Source of the DNA: Colwellia sp. PAMC 20917
GTDB taxonomy: Bacteria > Pseudomonadota > Gammaproteobacteria > Enterobacterales > Alteromonadaceae
DNA: 64,000 bases
Assembly: GCF_001767295.1 (NCBI RefSeq)
Contig: NZ_CP014944.1
Location: 1,612,001 to 1,676,000 of the forward strand
Direction of reading: 5' to 3'
The notes under the pieces: model-generated
The model's database searches: none
The model's input: only the letters and a program-made list of their open reading frames with translations
What the model was told of the DNA's origin: nothing
Program-made: the position numbers and the translations under genes
Part shown: piece after piece, positions 28,260 to 36,848 of the stretch
Layout of the letters: every line of letters begins with the position of its first letter
Numbering within the stretch: the stretch's first letter is position 1

Positions 28260-29162
28260 TTAGTGGCACAAATTAAGCAAACTACAGTCTTTATCGCTAG
28301 ATGTCCATATCGAGTTCTCATTAAGAATTAGTTGCAATGAATCAATAGATTGTTGCAGCAACATCGCCTGAACGGTTGCTTCGAGTTGTTGGCTCATACT
28401 GCTTAAGATTTCTATATCCAACTCGGTTAGCACTTTATCAGACATTTTGCTGTCGGTATAAATAATCCCTACCACTTTATGCTCATAAAACAGTGGAATG
28501 CAGGCTAAAGCAGCAATTTGTTTCAGTTCGATGCTTTTACGAGCACTTAACAGTTCATGGCATGAAACATCCATAGCAACCACGTTTTGTCCACTTTCAA
28601 AACAACGTGTTATCGCGCCAACACTGCCTTCAAACTCTGATAGTTTAAAATCATTTCGCTGCATACCATGGGCAATACTGACATTAAGTGAAGCTAACGT
28701 ATCGCCAAGTAAGACGATACCGCGTTGAGTGCCCGTTAACATGATAATATTTTGCAATTGTTCAGAGAGATTTTGTTTTAAATGCTCGGTCAACGGTATT
28801 GAAGTAGGTGTTTGGCTACTCGACAACCGCCATGCATTGTGGGTAATTATCGCATCAACTTGTTTTGACGACTTAGTTTCAAAAAGACAATCGAGTTCGC
28901 CAATAGAAATAATCGCGTCATCTTTTAAAGTAGAATGGGTAATTGCTATACCATTAACTTTAGTGCCATTACGACTGCGCTCATCATCAAGTTGCCAAAT
29001 TTCGTTTAAATGGGCAACTTTAGCATGCTGGCGAGAAACGGTTGGGTGATCAAGCAACAACTCACATTGGTGAGAACGTCCTAAACGGTAACCATTATCT
29101 TCATAAAGAAAACTTTCTATCGCTGGTTGGTCCGGATAACAAATTGTAATTTTAGCTGGCAT
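28260..29162 (-). CDS. FHA and GAF domain protein
   Basis: A 300-residue cytoplasmic protein. The FHA domain fills the first 100 residues: GYRLGRSHQCELLLDHPTVS, then RQHAKVAH and DERSRNGTKVNG, with the Arg, Ser and Asn that bind phosphothreonine. The rest fits a GAF domain (IVLLGDTLASLNVSIAHGMQ, then ALACIPLFYEHKVVGIIYTD). FHA domains dock onto phosphothreonine, so the obvious partner is the Ser/Thr kinase whose gene starts 26 bases downstream. The GAF part may bind a small molecule. A good AAGGGTGA ribosome site precedes the ATG. It lies 35 bases after the stop of the secreted unknown protein, within what looks like one operon. Confidence 0.9.
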   Translation of the reverse strand: MPAKITICYPDQPAIESFLYEDNGYRLGRSHQCELLLDHPTVSRQHAKVAHLNEIWQLDDERSRNGTKVNGIAITHSTLKDDAIISIGELDCLFETKSSKQVDAIITHNAWRLSSSQTPTSIPLTEHLKQNLSEQLQNIIMLTGTQRGIVLLGDTLASLNVSIAHGMQRNDFKLSEFEGSVGAITRCFESGQNVVAMDVSCHELLSARKSIELKQIAALACIPLFYEHKVVGIIYTDSKMSDKVLTELDIEILSSMSQQLEATVQAMLLQQSIDSLQLILNENSIWTSSDKDCSLLNLCH

Positions 29163-29197
29163 AAGATCACCCTTAATTGAACACTATTTTGTCGATG

Positions 29198-30034
29198 CTA
29201 TTTGATTAATCGCAAGCTGAATCGTAAGGTGTTGGCATAAGCCATAAGCTCGCCAGCAACATTATGAATATCTCGACTTGAACGCCAAACATCAGGAATA
29301 TTTATGCCTTTATTATCATTAATACGGCGATTAAAGTCATTAAGCTTACTACTCGCCATATGGTAATTGTTCGACAAAATAAGTTGGTTAATTTCATTTA
29401 CATCTTGCAGTAACATCGAATAAACCGCTGCATTTATTTTGGATGAAAAATCATTAAGTGCGGTTTGTAAATCGTTAAATTTTTGGTTAACAACAACCAA
29501 CGGAGCCCGTAAATCGGCAACAATAATAAATTGTGAGAAACGCCCTGTTGAACCACGTGTTCTATAGCTACCGGCACCCATAGTCATAGTGATATCTTTA
29601 AACTCACCATTAAGTGGCGCTTTAAAGAATCGCAGCGGTGTACCCGCGGTATATTCTAAATTATGCGTGTGTAAATCAACCGAAGCTAATCCTGAAAATG
29701 AAAAACCACTGTTCGCCAAAGGCTCAATAGTAATCATCATTGGAAATGCTGCAGAGGGAGAGATATTTAAGTCTTCGGGTAAACGGTCAATAAAATCTAA
29801 TGAGGTAACGTCAATAATTTCTGCCGTTAGCCCTAAACTCTCTTTCGTTAAACCAACCGCATTTTCAAATTGTAGAGTCATATCGGCAGAAATATTGCCC
29901 GGTAAATGAATAACCGCCTCGACCTTATTACCTTGTACGTTGACTGACACCGATTCAGAAGCGAATGAGATTGTACTGACCAACATAGCTGTTGATGTTA
30001 GTACTAAAGTAAGTAGCTTTTTTATATGCAACAT
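29198..30034 (-). CDS. secreted protein of unknown function in kinase operon
   Basis: A 278-residue protein I do not recognise. It has a signal peptide (LLTLVLTSTAMLVSTISFAS) and AGAGGA before its ATG. The mature part begins with beta-rich sequence (VSVNVQGNKVEAVIHLPG), has the segment MTMGAGSYRTRGSTGRFSQF near the middle, and ends in a helical stretch with NEINQLILSNNYHMASSKLN. No cysteine pair, lipobox or catalytic motif is visible. Its position as first gene before the FHA protein, kinase, histidine kinase and regulator makes it a candidate periplasmic signal protein or ligand for the kinase's TPR domain. That is inference from place only. Confidence 0.7.
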   Translation of the reverse strand: MLHIKKLLTLVLTSTAMLVSTISFASESVSVNVQGNKVEAVIHLPGNISADMTLQFENAVGLTKESLGLTAEIIDVTSLDFIDRLPEDLNISPSAAFPMMITIEPLANSGFSFSGLASVDLHTHNLEYTAGTPLRFFKAPLNGEFKDITMTMGAGSYRTRGSTGRFSQFIIVADLRAPLVVVNQKFNDLQTALNDFSSKINAAVYSMLLQDVNEINQLILSNNYHMASSKLNDFNRRINDNKGINIPDVWRSSRDIHNVAGELMAYANTLRFSLRLIK

Positions 30035-30106
30035 ATTTTGTCCTCTGGGTAGTAACCTGACAATGTCATCAAATTATTTTTTACACTATTCTAACTAGAA
30101 CCTACG

Positions 30107-30120
30107 TTGATCTACGTCAA
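30107..30120. promoter_or_regulatory. FNR/Anr-like site upstream of the kinase operon
   Basis: TTGATCTACGTCAA matches the FNR-type consensus TTGAT-N4-ATCAA at all but one position and lies about 75 bases before the start of the secreted protein gene. If used, the kinase-FHA operon would respond to oxygen. A single short match in AT-rich DNA can be chance. Confidence 0.4.
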
Positions 30121-30149
30121 TTAGCAAGTTCTATGGCGCTTTTACTAAC

Positions 30150-30182
30150 AACAAAACCAAGCCTAGTCAGGTTGGTTTTGTT
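30150..30182 (-). terminator. intrinsic terminator of the right S8 protease gene
   Basis: AACAAAACCAA and TTGGTTTTGTT form a perfect 11-base stem around an 11-base loop, about 37 bases after the protease stop. On the minus strand the stem ends in a T-rich stretch. It separates the protease from the kinase operon. Confidence 0.72.
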
Positions 30183-30218
30183 ATTAATGTTAATTATATA
30201 AATGTTAAGTGTTAACAG

Positions 30219-32687
30219 TTATTTACGTAAGTATCCATCATATAACCGGCTAATGATAATGGCATAGTCTCCACGCTTAACAACGCTGGCTGGTTCAAAG
30301 TAAGCAACAACGGTTGGCGATAGGTCATAAGGCCCTTGTTCAATAGCGAAACGAACCCCGATTAATGACATATCGATTGCAGCCTGCACATAACCTTTTA
30401 GCGCTTCATTAATATCACTTGAGTCCATAATAGCAATTCGTTCGCCGTTATATTCAACGGTTATATCACCACCAAAGTCTTTAACTTGTCTTTCTAATCC
30501 GAGTGCCTGTACCAGTGAATAGGCTAACTCTTGTTTATTCACCTTAGCGTGTGGTTGAAAACTATCACCGTTAGAAATCATCACCGGTGCTTGGTTTTGT
30601 ACTCGATCTTTAAGCGCTGAGCCAGTTTCCGTGACGGCATCAACAAAAGGGGCGTGTTTCGCGTTAACATCAGTAAAGACGGTTTTATTATCATTTAAAA
30701 AGTTACGGTGCTGCCTAATTGACATACCCATGACTAAATATTGCGCCAGCTCTTTACGTCTTAACTTAGCATCAGGACGATAAAATTGATCGTTTTTACT
30801 ATCAACTAAACGCTCACTGACCGCAAATTCAATTGCTTTTTCTGCAGGATGTCCGGCAATGTCGCTTAACCCCTCGTAGCCACCTGAGGTTAAAATTGAA
30901 ATATCACCTTCGATATATTCAGGAATACCAGGGCCATTAGTAGTACCTGTTGGATCAGCTTGTACACCTGATAAAGAAGTGATACCAAAGGCAGATAGTT
31001 TCCATTCTCCGGTTTGTGCTGGTGCAGAAACTCGCATGGTGCTACTTAGCACAGGCGTTGTTAAGTTACCAAAATAGACGGTACCGTCTGGAGCTTCCAA
31101 TTTAAGTTTAACCAGATTGGCCAATGTTTCAGAGGAAGCACTTATCCATGCTGCATCATCTTGAACGTTAAATGTATGGACTTCAGGTTCACCTGCTGGA
31201 GTAAATAGAACGCTAAATGGCTCAGGTGCTTCGTCATCAATAATAATCGCATTGGCATTAAAGCTATTGAGATTATTCACCGTTGCACTGTTTTGTTCGT
31301 TATAACCTAGGGCTCCAGCAACTGCTGCATATGCATTGACATGACCCGCGCCCACTTCCCAAGATTGGTAACCGGGCATATTAGTAGCGGTTTCTTGAAG
31401 AATAGTTTTTATTTGTAAGTTGGTTAAATTGGGATTAGCTTCCCACATCAAGGCAATAATACCGGCAACATGAGGCGCAGCCATCGAAGTGCCTGAAATT
31501 CTTGTGTAAAATGGTAAGTATTCGTTTTCAATCACGCCAATATCATCGGCACCACCATTAGAAGCGATATTGGTTTTAGCACGTGTCGAAATAATATCAA
31601 CACCTGGGGCAACAATAGTCACTTCATTTATATAAGTCCAAGCTGAACCGTCTGGCATCCTAAAATCACCGCTTTCACCACGTTTACCCCGCGATGAGAA
31701 ATCGATTAAGTCGCCTTGCTTGGTACTTGCACCAACAGAGATACCCCATGGGATTTGAGCATATGGATTATGTGTGTCTTCACCTGAACCACTATTACCG
31801 GCAGCAAATACCGATATAATGCCCACTCTGTGGGCTTTATAAGACGCTAAAGATATTGGACCTGCAGAGTCATATTTGCCACTAGAGCCCCAAGAGTTAC
31901 TCATCACTCGAATGGGAGAGTTAAAATCATAAACGTGGGTAATAGCATAATCATAGCCGCCCAGCGCATCTAAAATAGAAAGACCCGCTCCAGAGCCATA
32001 ACCAATAATATCAGCGCCGGGTGCTGCACCTTGGTATTTGCCGCCAGAGTGAGTACCCCAACCACCTACAGTACCGGCACAATGTGTACCATGACCAACA
32101 TTTAAGTCAGTGTTACGTTGGCCTTCTAGCCACATACCGTCAAAACCTGTTAAGGAAAGTGCTTGAGCATGGGTAACGCCTTGCACATTTTCAATCACTT
32201 TAACGCCATATTCTAAATCATCTAATGTTGCATCGATGCCTGAATCATTAACAATAACGGTAACGCCCTTACCCGTGTATTTCATGCCATTGTTGCTGTT
32301 GAATGCGCTAGATTGTAGTTTTTCTACACCTGTTATCTGACGTGCTTCAGCATTATAATATTCTAATGAACGGTTAGCGAATATCGAACGAACACCTGGC
32401 ATTGCCGCTAAGTGATTAATCTGATTAGCGTTTGCCATCACACCAACGATAGGTAATGATTTAAACTGTACACCTTGAGTTAAACCAAGGTTTAATAAGC
32501 TTTGCAACTGGGTAGTTGTTAATGCATCAAGTTGATCATAGGAAACGACAACCATAGTGCTGTCCGTTACTGTCATATTTTGTAATTGTTGCTCTAATTG
32601 AGAGCCAATGACTGCAGCTGCGGTTGCACTTAGACTGATACCTGCGATTGACATGGTTATTGCCATGTTCTTTATTATTGTCTTCAT
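30219..32687 (-). CDS. secreted S8 (subtilisin-like) protease with SLH-type tail, right paralogue
   Basis: An 822-residue paralogue of the protease at 20957-23431, with the same domain order. The signal peptide is ITMSIAGISLSATAAA; the I9-like propeptide contains FKSLPIVGVMANANQINHL. The triad is in VIVNDSGIDATLDD (Asp), VGHGTHCAGTVGG (His) and ISGTSMAAPHVAGIIALM (Ser); the oxyanion Asn is in SVFAAGNSGSGE. The two share IIGYGSGAGLSILDALGGYD-type sequence around the His-to-Asn region. SLH-like repeats at the end include LRRKELAQYLVMGMSIRQ and VKRGDYAIIISRLY. It has a Cys beside the catalytic His, absent in the other copy. It has its own promoter region and terminator, separate from the kinase operon downstream. 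Confidence 0.92.
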   Translation of the reverse strand: MKTIIKNMAITMSIAGISLSATAAAVIGSQLEQQLQNMTVTDSTMVVVSYDQLDALTTTQLQSLLNLGLTQGVQFKSLPIVGVMANANQINHLAAMPGVRSIFANRSLEYYNAEARQITGVEKLQSSAFNSNNGMKYTGKGVTVIVNDSGIDATLDDLEYGVKVIENVQGVTHAQALSLTGFDGMWLEGQRNTDLNVGHGTHCAGTVGGWGTHSGGKYQGAAPGADIIGYGSGAGLSILDALGGYDYAITHVYDFNSPIRVMSNSWGSSGKYDSAGPISLASYKAHRVGIISVFAAGNSGSGEDTHNPYAQIPWGISVGASTKQGDLIDFSSRGKRGESGDFRMPDGSAWTYINEVTIVAPGVDIISTRAKTNIASNGGADDIGVIENEYLPFYTRISGTSMAAPHVAGIIALMWEANPNLTNLQIKTILQETATNMPGYQSWEVGAGHVNAYAAVAGALGYNEQNSATVNNLNSFNANAIIIDDEAPEPFSVLFTPAGEPEVHTFNVQDDAAWISASSETLANLVKLKLEAPDGTVYFGNLTTPVLSSTMRVSAPAQTGEWKLSAFGITSLSGVQADPTGTTNGPGIPEYIEGDISILTSGGYEGLSDIAGHPAEKAIEFAVSERLVDSKNDQFYRPDAKLRRKELAQYLVMGMSIRQHRNFLNDNKTVFTDVNAKHAPFVDAVTETGSALKDRVQNQAPVMISNGDSFQPHAKVNKQELAYSLVQALGLERQVKDFGGDITVEYNGERIAIMDSSDINEALKGYVQAAIDMSLIGVRFAIEQGPYDLSPTVVAYFEPASVVKRGDYAIIISRLYDGYLRK

Positions 32688-32785
32688 ACTTTATATCTAC
32701 CAGTCTTTAAAAGTGTATTTTATTTACCCTATTATTTGACTAGATTTTGACAAATAACACCATCGGGAACAGCCCCTATTTTATA

Positions 32786-32801
32786 CAGGGGAAAACCCCT
32801 A
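32786..32801 (-). promoter_or_regulatory. motif shared by both S8 protease upstream regions (right copy)
   Basis: CAGGGGAAAACCCCTA, about 100 bases before the protease start, contains the short palindrome AGGGGAAAACCCCT. It matches the copy at 23493-23507 with one gap and one substitution. A further CCCCTA at 32773-32778 lies in the same region. Confidence 0.4.
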
Positions 32802-33160
32802 GTCGTTAATTTTTCAGATAAGTCATTAAGAATGATTTAAGCGGATTTTTGTTTTAGCACAGCCATTTTATTCACCCTCTTAATTCATACGCTAATAACT
32901 GGCTTTGGTACTTTTAGACAGCAAGCCACTACATCTGGAATAACATCACCTGAGATTTAATCAAGCGGACAGTTCAGTCACCATTTTCCTGGTGAACTAA
33001 GCTCAAATCAATCCCACTAATGACTCAACCATAAAGCGCTCATCTAACTAATCTCTCTCAACAACAATCGTTTTATTGACTCCTTTTTAAAGGTGCCTGC
33101 TAAATATGAGTGCTCATTAATGATGCATTGATTACTGACTCTTTTTTTGCACTCTTTTTT

Positions 33161-33175
33161 GCACTCTATGTGTGC
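33161..33175. promoter_or_regulatory. NtrC-like dyad upstream of the nitrate transporter
   Basis: GCAC-N7-GTGC (GCACTCTATGTGTGC) has the spacing of the NtrC box, with one more GCAC half site at 33149-33152 and a GTGC at 33193-33196. It lies about 95 bases before a sigma-54 promoter, the normal enhancer distance. Apart from these sites, the 670-base gap 32688-33357 shows no gene; it also holds the protease promoter at its left end. Confidence 0.5.
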
Positions 33176-33269
33176 GTAATCGTCATTGTGTTGTGCAATA
33201 AAAGTCGTCCACAAAAGAGAAATAACAATAAACGCTTTTAAAACAATGTTATAGATAAAGTAATAATGA

Positions 33270-33285
33270 TGGCATTACCTTTGCT
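33270..33285 (+). promoter_or_regulatory. sigma-54 promoter of the narK-type gene
   Basis: TGGCATTACCTTTGCT matches the -24/-12 consensus TGGCACG-N4-TTGCW with both invariant GG and GC dinucleotides at the right spacing. It lies 72 bases before ATG 33358. Confidence 0.75.
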
Positions 33286-33357
33286 CTACATAACTCAATC
33301 GATGATGAGTATTAAATAAGCCTGCTTATTTAATTGACTAAATTTTAGGAGTGGTAC

Positions 33358-34830
33358 ATGAGCGGTCAAGAAAGTCTCAATATATTTTCATTCAAAGGTA
33401 AGATGAAAGCATTACATATGAGCTGGATAGCGTTTTTCATTACGTTTGCTGTTTGGTTTAACTTTGCTCCCTTGGTGTCAGTTATTGCTGATTCATTAGG
33501 GCTAACAAAAGCTGAAATAAAAACATTAATGTTATTAAACGTAGCGTTAACCATTCCAGCGCGTGTTGTCATTGGTATGCTTACCGATAAATACGGTCCG
33601 CGCTTAACATTCGCTGTGTTACTTGCCGTGTGTAGTATCCCTTGTTTTATGTTTGCGCTTGCAGATACGTTTGAACAAGCGGCACTTTCGCGCTTCTTAA
33701 TAGGTTTTATTGGTGCGGGTTTTGTTATTGGTATCCGTATGGTTTCTGAATGGTTCCCCGCTAACGAATTAGGGACGGCTGAAGGTATTTATGGGGGTTG
33801 GGGGAACTTTGGTTCAGCTGCTGCTGCCATGTCACTACCTACACTAGCGTTAGCCTTTGGTGGTGAAGATGGCTGGAGATACGCCGTTGCTTTTACCGGT
33901 GCATTAAGCTTGATTTTCAGTGTTATCTGGTATCAAAACGTAACAGATACACCTAAGGGATCGACGTATTTTAAGCCTAAACAAACAGGTGCAATGGAAG
34001 TTACTTCAACGGGCGACTTCTTCTTATTACTCATTATGAAAATCCCTATGTATGGCGCTTTAGCTTTACTCACCTGGAAATTATCACCTGCTGGTGTCAG
34101 TTTATTAACAGAACAAAGTGCCATCATTGCCTACATTAGCTTAGTGGTTTTGTTTGCCATTGAATTAAAGCAAACCATTAAAGTAAACAGTCACTTATTT
34201 TCAAAACCAGTCGAAGAAATTCATCGTTACGAATTCAAGCAAGTCGCGGTGTTAAATGTGCTTTATTTTGCAACTTTCGGTTCAGAGTTGGCCGTTGTTT
34301 CAATGTTACCGTTATTCTTCGCCGAAACATTCGAATTAAGCATGGTTTACGCCGCGATGTTAGCCTCTACTTATGCCTTTATGAATTTAATGTCTCGTCC
34401 TGGTGGTGGTTGGTTATCAGACAAGTTTGGTCGAAAGAAAACCTTATTAATTTTAACAGCAGGTTTAGCTGCGGGGTATTTTGCCATGTCAGAAATTACC
34501 GGAGAATGGCCATTAGCTCTAGCAGTAGTAACGGCCATGGTTTGTTCTTTTTTCGTGCAAGCAGGTGAAGGAGCCGTATTTGCAGCAGTCCCCTTAATTA
34601 AACGTCGTTTAACAGGACAAATTGCGGGTATGACAGGCGCTTACGGGAACGTGGGCGCGGTGGTTTACTTAACCGTATTAACCATGGTTGATTACTCGAC
34701 TTTCTTTATGGTGATTGCCGCTACCGCTGTGGTAGGCTTTATTACATTACTCTTTATGGTAGAGCCAAAAGGCACAATGACGGAAGTACGTGAAGACGGC
34801 ACAGTTGAATTAATTAATGTCGGTCACTAA
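33358..34830 (+). CDS. nitrate/nitrite MFS transporter, NarK/NasA type
   Basis: A 490-residue, roughly 12-helix major facilitator protein. The nitrate signature regions are visible: [20 protein letters not shown] in the first half and [18 protein letters not shown] in the second. The N-terminal helix [18 protein letters not shown] and the loop [10 protein letters not shown] are typical of the NarK family. It brings nitrate in for assimilation. TTAGGAG lies before the ATG. It is the first gene of the nitrate locus, preceded by a sigma-54 promoter and an NtrC-like dyad, and is followed after 6 bases by the phosphatase-kinase gene. The Pseudomonas gene called nasA has the same neighbourhood; naming differs between groups, so no symbol is given. 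Confidence 0.95.
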   Translation: MSGQESLNIFSFKGKMKALHMSWIAFFITFAVWFNFAPLVSVIADSLGLTKAEIKTLMLLNVALTIPARVVIGMLTDKYGPRLTFAVLLAVCSIPCFMFALADTFEQAALSRFLIGFIGAGFVIGIRMVSEWFPANELGTAEGIYGGWGNFGSAAAAMSLPTLALAFGGEDGWRYAVAFTGALSLIFSVIWYQNVTDTPKGSTYFKPKQTGAMEVTSTGDFFLLLIMKIPMYGALALLTWKLSPAGVSLLTEQSAIIAYISLVVLFAIELKQTIKVNSHLFSKPVEEIHRYEFKQVAVLNVLYFATFGSELAVVSMLPLFFAETFELSMVYAAMLASTYAFMNLMSRPGGGWLSDKFGRKKTLLILTAGLAAGYFAMSEITGEWPLALAVVTAMVCSFFVQAGEGAVFAAVPLIKRRLTGQIAGMTGAYGNVGAVVYLTVLTMVDYSTFFMVIAATAVVGFITLLFMVEPKGTMTEVREDGTVELINVGH

Positions 34831-34836
34831 GCTAAC

Positions 34837-36618
34837 ATGAGTGTTATCAATACAGAAAAGCAAACGCCCCAAAGCACGGTTGTAGATTTACAACTATGCT
34901 TTGGTGGTTTTTCTCATAAAGGTTTAAAGGCAGAAAACCAAGACGCTTTTGCTGCTATTGTGCCAAAAAAACTTGAATTACGCGCTAAAGGCGCGGTTGT
35001 GGCGATCGCAGATGGAGTATCGAGCGCAAGTAAAGCCGCTGAAGCTTCACAACTTGCGGTCACTCAATTTATTCAAGAGTATCTTGCTACGCCCGAAACA
35101 TGGTCTACACAGAAATCTGCCGCTAAAGTATTAAGCAGTTTAAATAACTGGTTGTATTCACAAAGCGGATTTGTTGATGCTTTAGTTAATCAAGACTCTC
35201 CTCAATGGCTAACGACTTTTTCAGCGCTTATTGCTAAATCAAACACCGGTTATATTTTTCATGTTGGCGATACCCGTATAACAAAATATCGCCAGCAACA
35301 ATTAGAAATTATAACCCGTGCTCATAATCGTAAACAAATAGGGCAACAGGATTTATTAACACGCGCATTAGGTGCTGATAGCCATTTAGAAGTTGATGTT
35401 TATCAAGTTGATTTACAGGCAGGAGATTTATTTATGCTAAGTTGTGATGGTATTCATGACTTTGTTAGTAAAGCTGTTTTTAAAACACTCTTTGATTCAT
35501 TGCCGTTATCACCCAATAAGTCTGACTTAGAAGCACTTTCTGAAAAAATTGTTGCCACCGCACTTGAGCGCGGTAGTCATGACAATGTGACCTGCTTACT
35601 GGTTTATATTGACGCGATACCGAATCGGAAACTGGCAGAAATTGAACGCGATCTAAGTTCAAAAGCGATCCCTCCAGCATTAAAAGTTGGGCAGAAGCTT
35701 GATGATTACCTCGTTAAAAAAATAATACACGCCAGTATTCGTTCACACTTGTATTTAGTCGTCGATGTTAGAACAGATAAGCCTTATGTGTTAAAAGCCC
35801 CCTCTGCTAACTTTTCTGATGACGCCTTTTATTTACAAGGTTTTATGCGAGAAGCTTGGGTGGGAGAACGCATTAAACACGTTAATGTCATGCGTGTATT
35901 ATCTGCTAAAAAAGACAGCCAGTTTTTATACCATGTATGTGAATACATTAAAGGGCAAACCCTGGGTGAATGGTTACATGACAACCCTAAACCTAGCATT
36001 GCCCAGGTTCGCGATATAATGAAACAAGTGATTGGCGCATTACGATCATTTCAACGTTTAGATTTAGTTCACCGCGACTTAAAGCCCGACAATATTATGA
36101 TCGATGAATATGGTCAAATTAAATTGATTGATTACGGCACCGTATTTGTCGCTTCGCTTGATGAAAACCAAGAAACAATAAAAGAACAAGTGCCACACGG
36201 TTCATTAAATTATATTGCGCCTGAAACCTTATTGCATATGCAAGCTGATTATCAAAGTGACCTATTCTCATTGGGGGTTATTTGTTATGAAATGTTATCA
36301 GGTGAACTTCCTTACAAACCAATGCAACGTGCTGAAGTCACCATTAAAAATTATAACGATATACAATATCGTAGCATTAAACAGTTTCGACCAGAGCTGC
36401 CCTTGTGGTTAGATTTAAGCCTTCAAAAAGCAACGGCTGCAGACCCAAGACAGCGCTATAGAGCATTTTCAGAATTTTTTAGTGATTTAAATAAACCGAG
36501 TTCATCTGCCGTTGAAGAATACAAAAACCAACCCTTGTTAAAGCGTGATCCTATCTTTTTTTGGCAATTAGTATCAACCTTATTGTTTATTGCCTTGGTG
36601 GTATCTTTAGTTAATTAA
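34837..36618 (+). CDS. PP2C phosphatase-Ser/Thr kinase fusion protein
   Basis: A 593-residue protein. Residues 10-265 are a PP2C phosphatase with the metal-binding residues in place (ENQDAF, VAIADGVSS, SCDGIHD, GSHDNVTCLL). Residues 290-555 are a protein kinase: the Lys of YVLKAP, DLVHRDLKPDNIMIDEYGQI and LIDYGTV (DFG changed to DYG), then YIAPETLL. The glycine loop is weak (IIHASIRSHLYLV), so activity may be reduced. A C-terminal membrane helix (QLVSTLLFIALVVSLV) anchors it. Such fusions sit between the nitrate transporter and nirB in several gammaproteobacteria, including Pseudomonas; the substrate is not known to me. The gene lies 6 bases after the transporter and is surely cotranscribed. 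Confidence 0.93.
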   Translation: MSVINTEKQTPQSTVVDLQLCFGGFSHKGLKAENQDAFAAIVPKKLELRAKGAVVAIADGVSSASKAAEASQLAVTQFIQEYLATPETWSTQKSAAKVLSSLNNWLYSQSGFVDALVNQDSPQWLTTFSALIAKSNTGYIFHVGDTRITKYRQQQLEIITRAHNRKQIGQQDLLTRALGADSHLEVDVYQVDLQAGDLFMLSCDGIHDFVSKAVFKTLFDSLPLSPNKSDLEALSEKIVATALERGSHDNVTCLLVYIDAIPNRKLAEIERDLSSKAIPPALKVGQKLDDYLVKKIIHASIRSHLYLVVDVRTDKPYVLKAPSANFSDDAFYLQGFMREAWVGERIKHVNVMRVLSAKKDSQFLYHVCEYIKGQTLGEWLHDNPKPSIAQVRDIMKQVIGALRSFQRLDLVHRDLKPDNIMIDEYGQIKLIDYGTVFVASLDENQETIKEQVPHGSLNYIAPETLLHMQADYQSDLFSLGVICYEMLSGELPYKPMQRAEVTIKNYNDIQYRSIKQFRPELPLWLDLSLQKATAADPRQRYRAFSEFFSDLNKPSSSAVEEYKNQPLLKRDPIFFWQLVSTLLFIALVVSLVN

Positions 36619-36670
36619 CCCGTTACCCCTTTACTTCTTCCCCTTTGCACTTATCGCTCATTATTATGAT

Positions 36671-36685
36671 GCACACCTCTGGTGC
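36671..36685. promoter_or_regulatory. NtrC-like dyad upstream of nirB
   Basis: TGCACACCTCTGGTGCG contains GCAC-N7-GTGC, with the right-hand TGGTGC half matching the NtrC box well. A second palindrome, CACTGCAGTG, is at 36697-36706. The sites are about 85 bases before the sigma-54 candidate. Confidence 0.55.
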
Positions 36686-36769
36686 GTTCATGCCTTCACT
36701 GCAGTGCAAAATCTCTGTTACAACTCACACCTAAAACACTATCTAATTGAATTTATTAAAAAAACTACT

Positions 36770-36785
36770 TGGTTCGTTTATTGCA
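36770..36785 (+). promoter_or_regulatory. sigma-54 promoter of nirB
   Basis: TGGTTCGTTTATTGCA matches TGGCACG-N4-TTGCW with the invariant GG and GC at the right distance; only positions 4 and 5 differ. It lies 64 bases before the nirB ATG, so nirBD can be transcribed apart from the transporter. Confidence 0.65.
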
Positions 36786-36848
36786 AATAACAAATCATTA
36801 TCTAATTCTGCTAATACAGCAGTAATTTAAAGAAGTAGGGTTCCAAAA

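Noticed and set aside
33140-33176. Repeated TTTTTTGCACTC read as a tandem repeat or origin element
   Set aside because: Better explained as half sites of an NtrC-like enhancer before the sigma-54 promoter.
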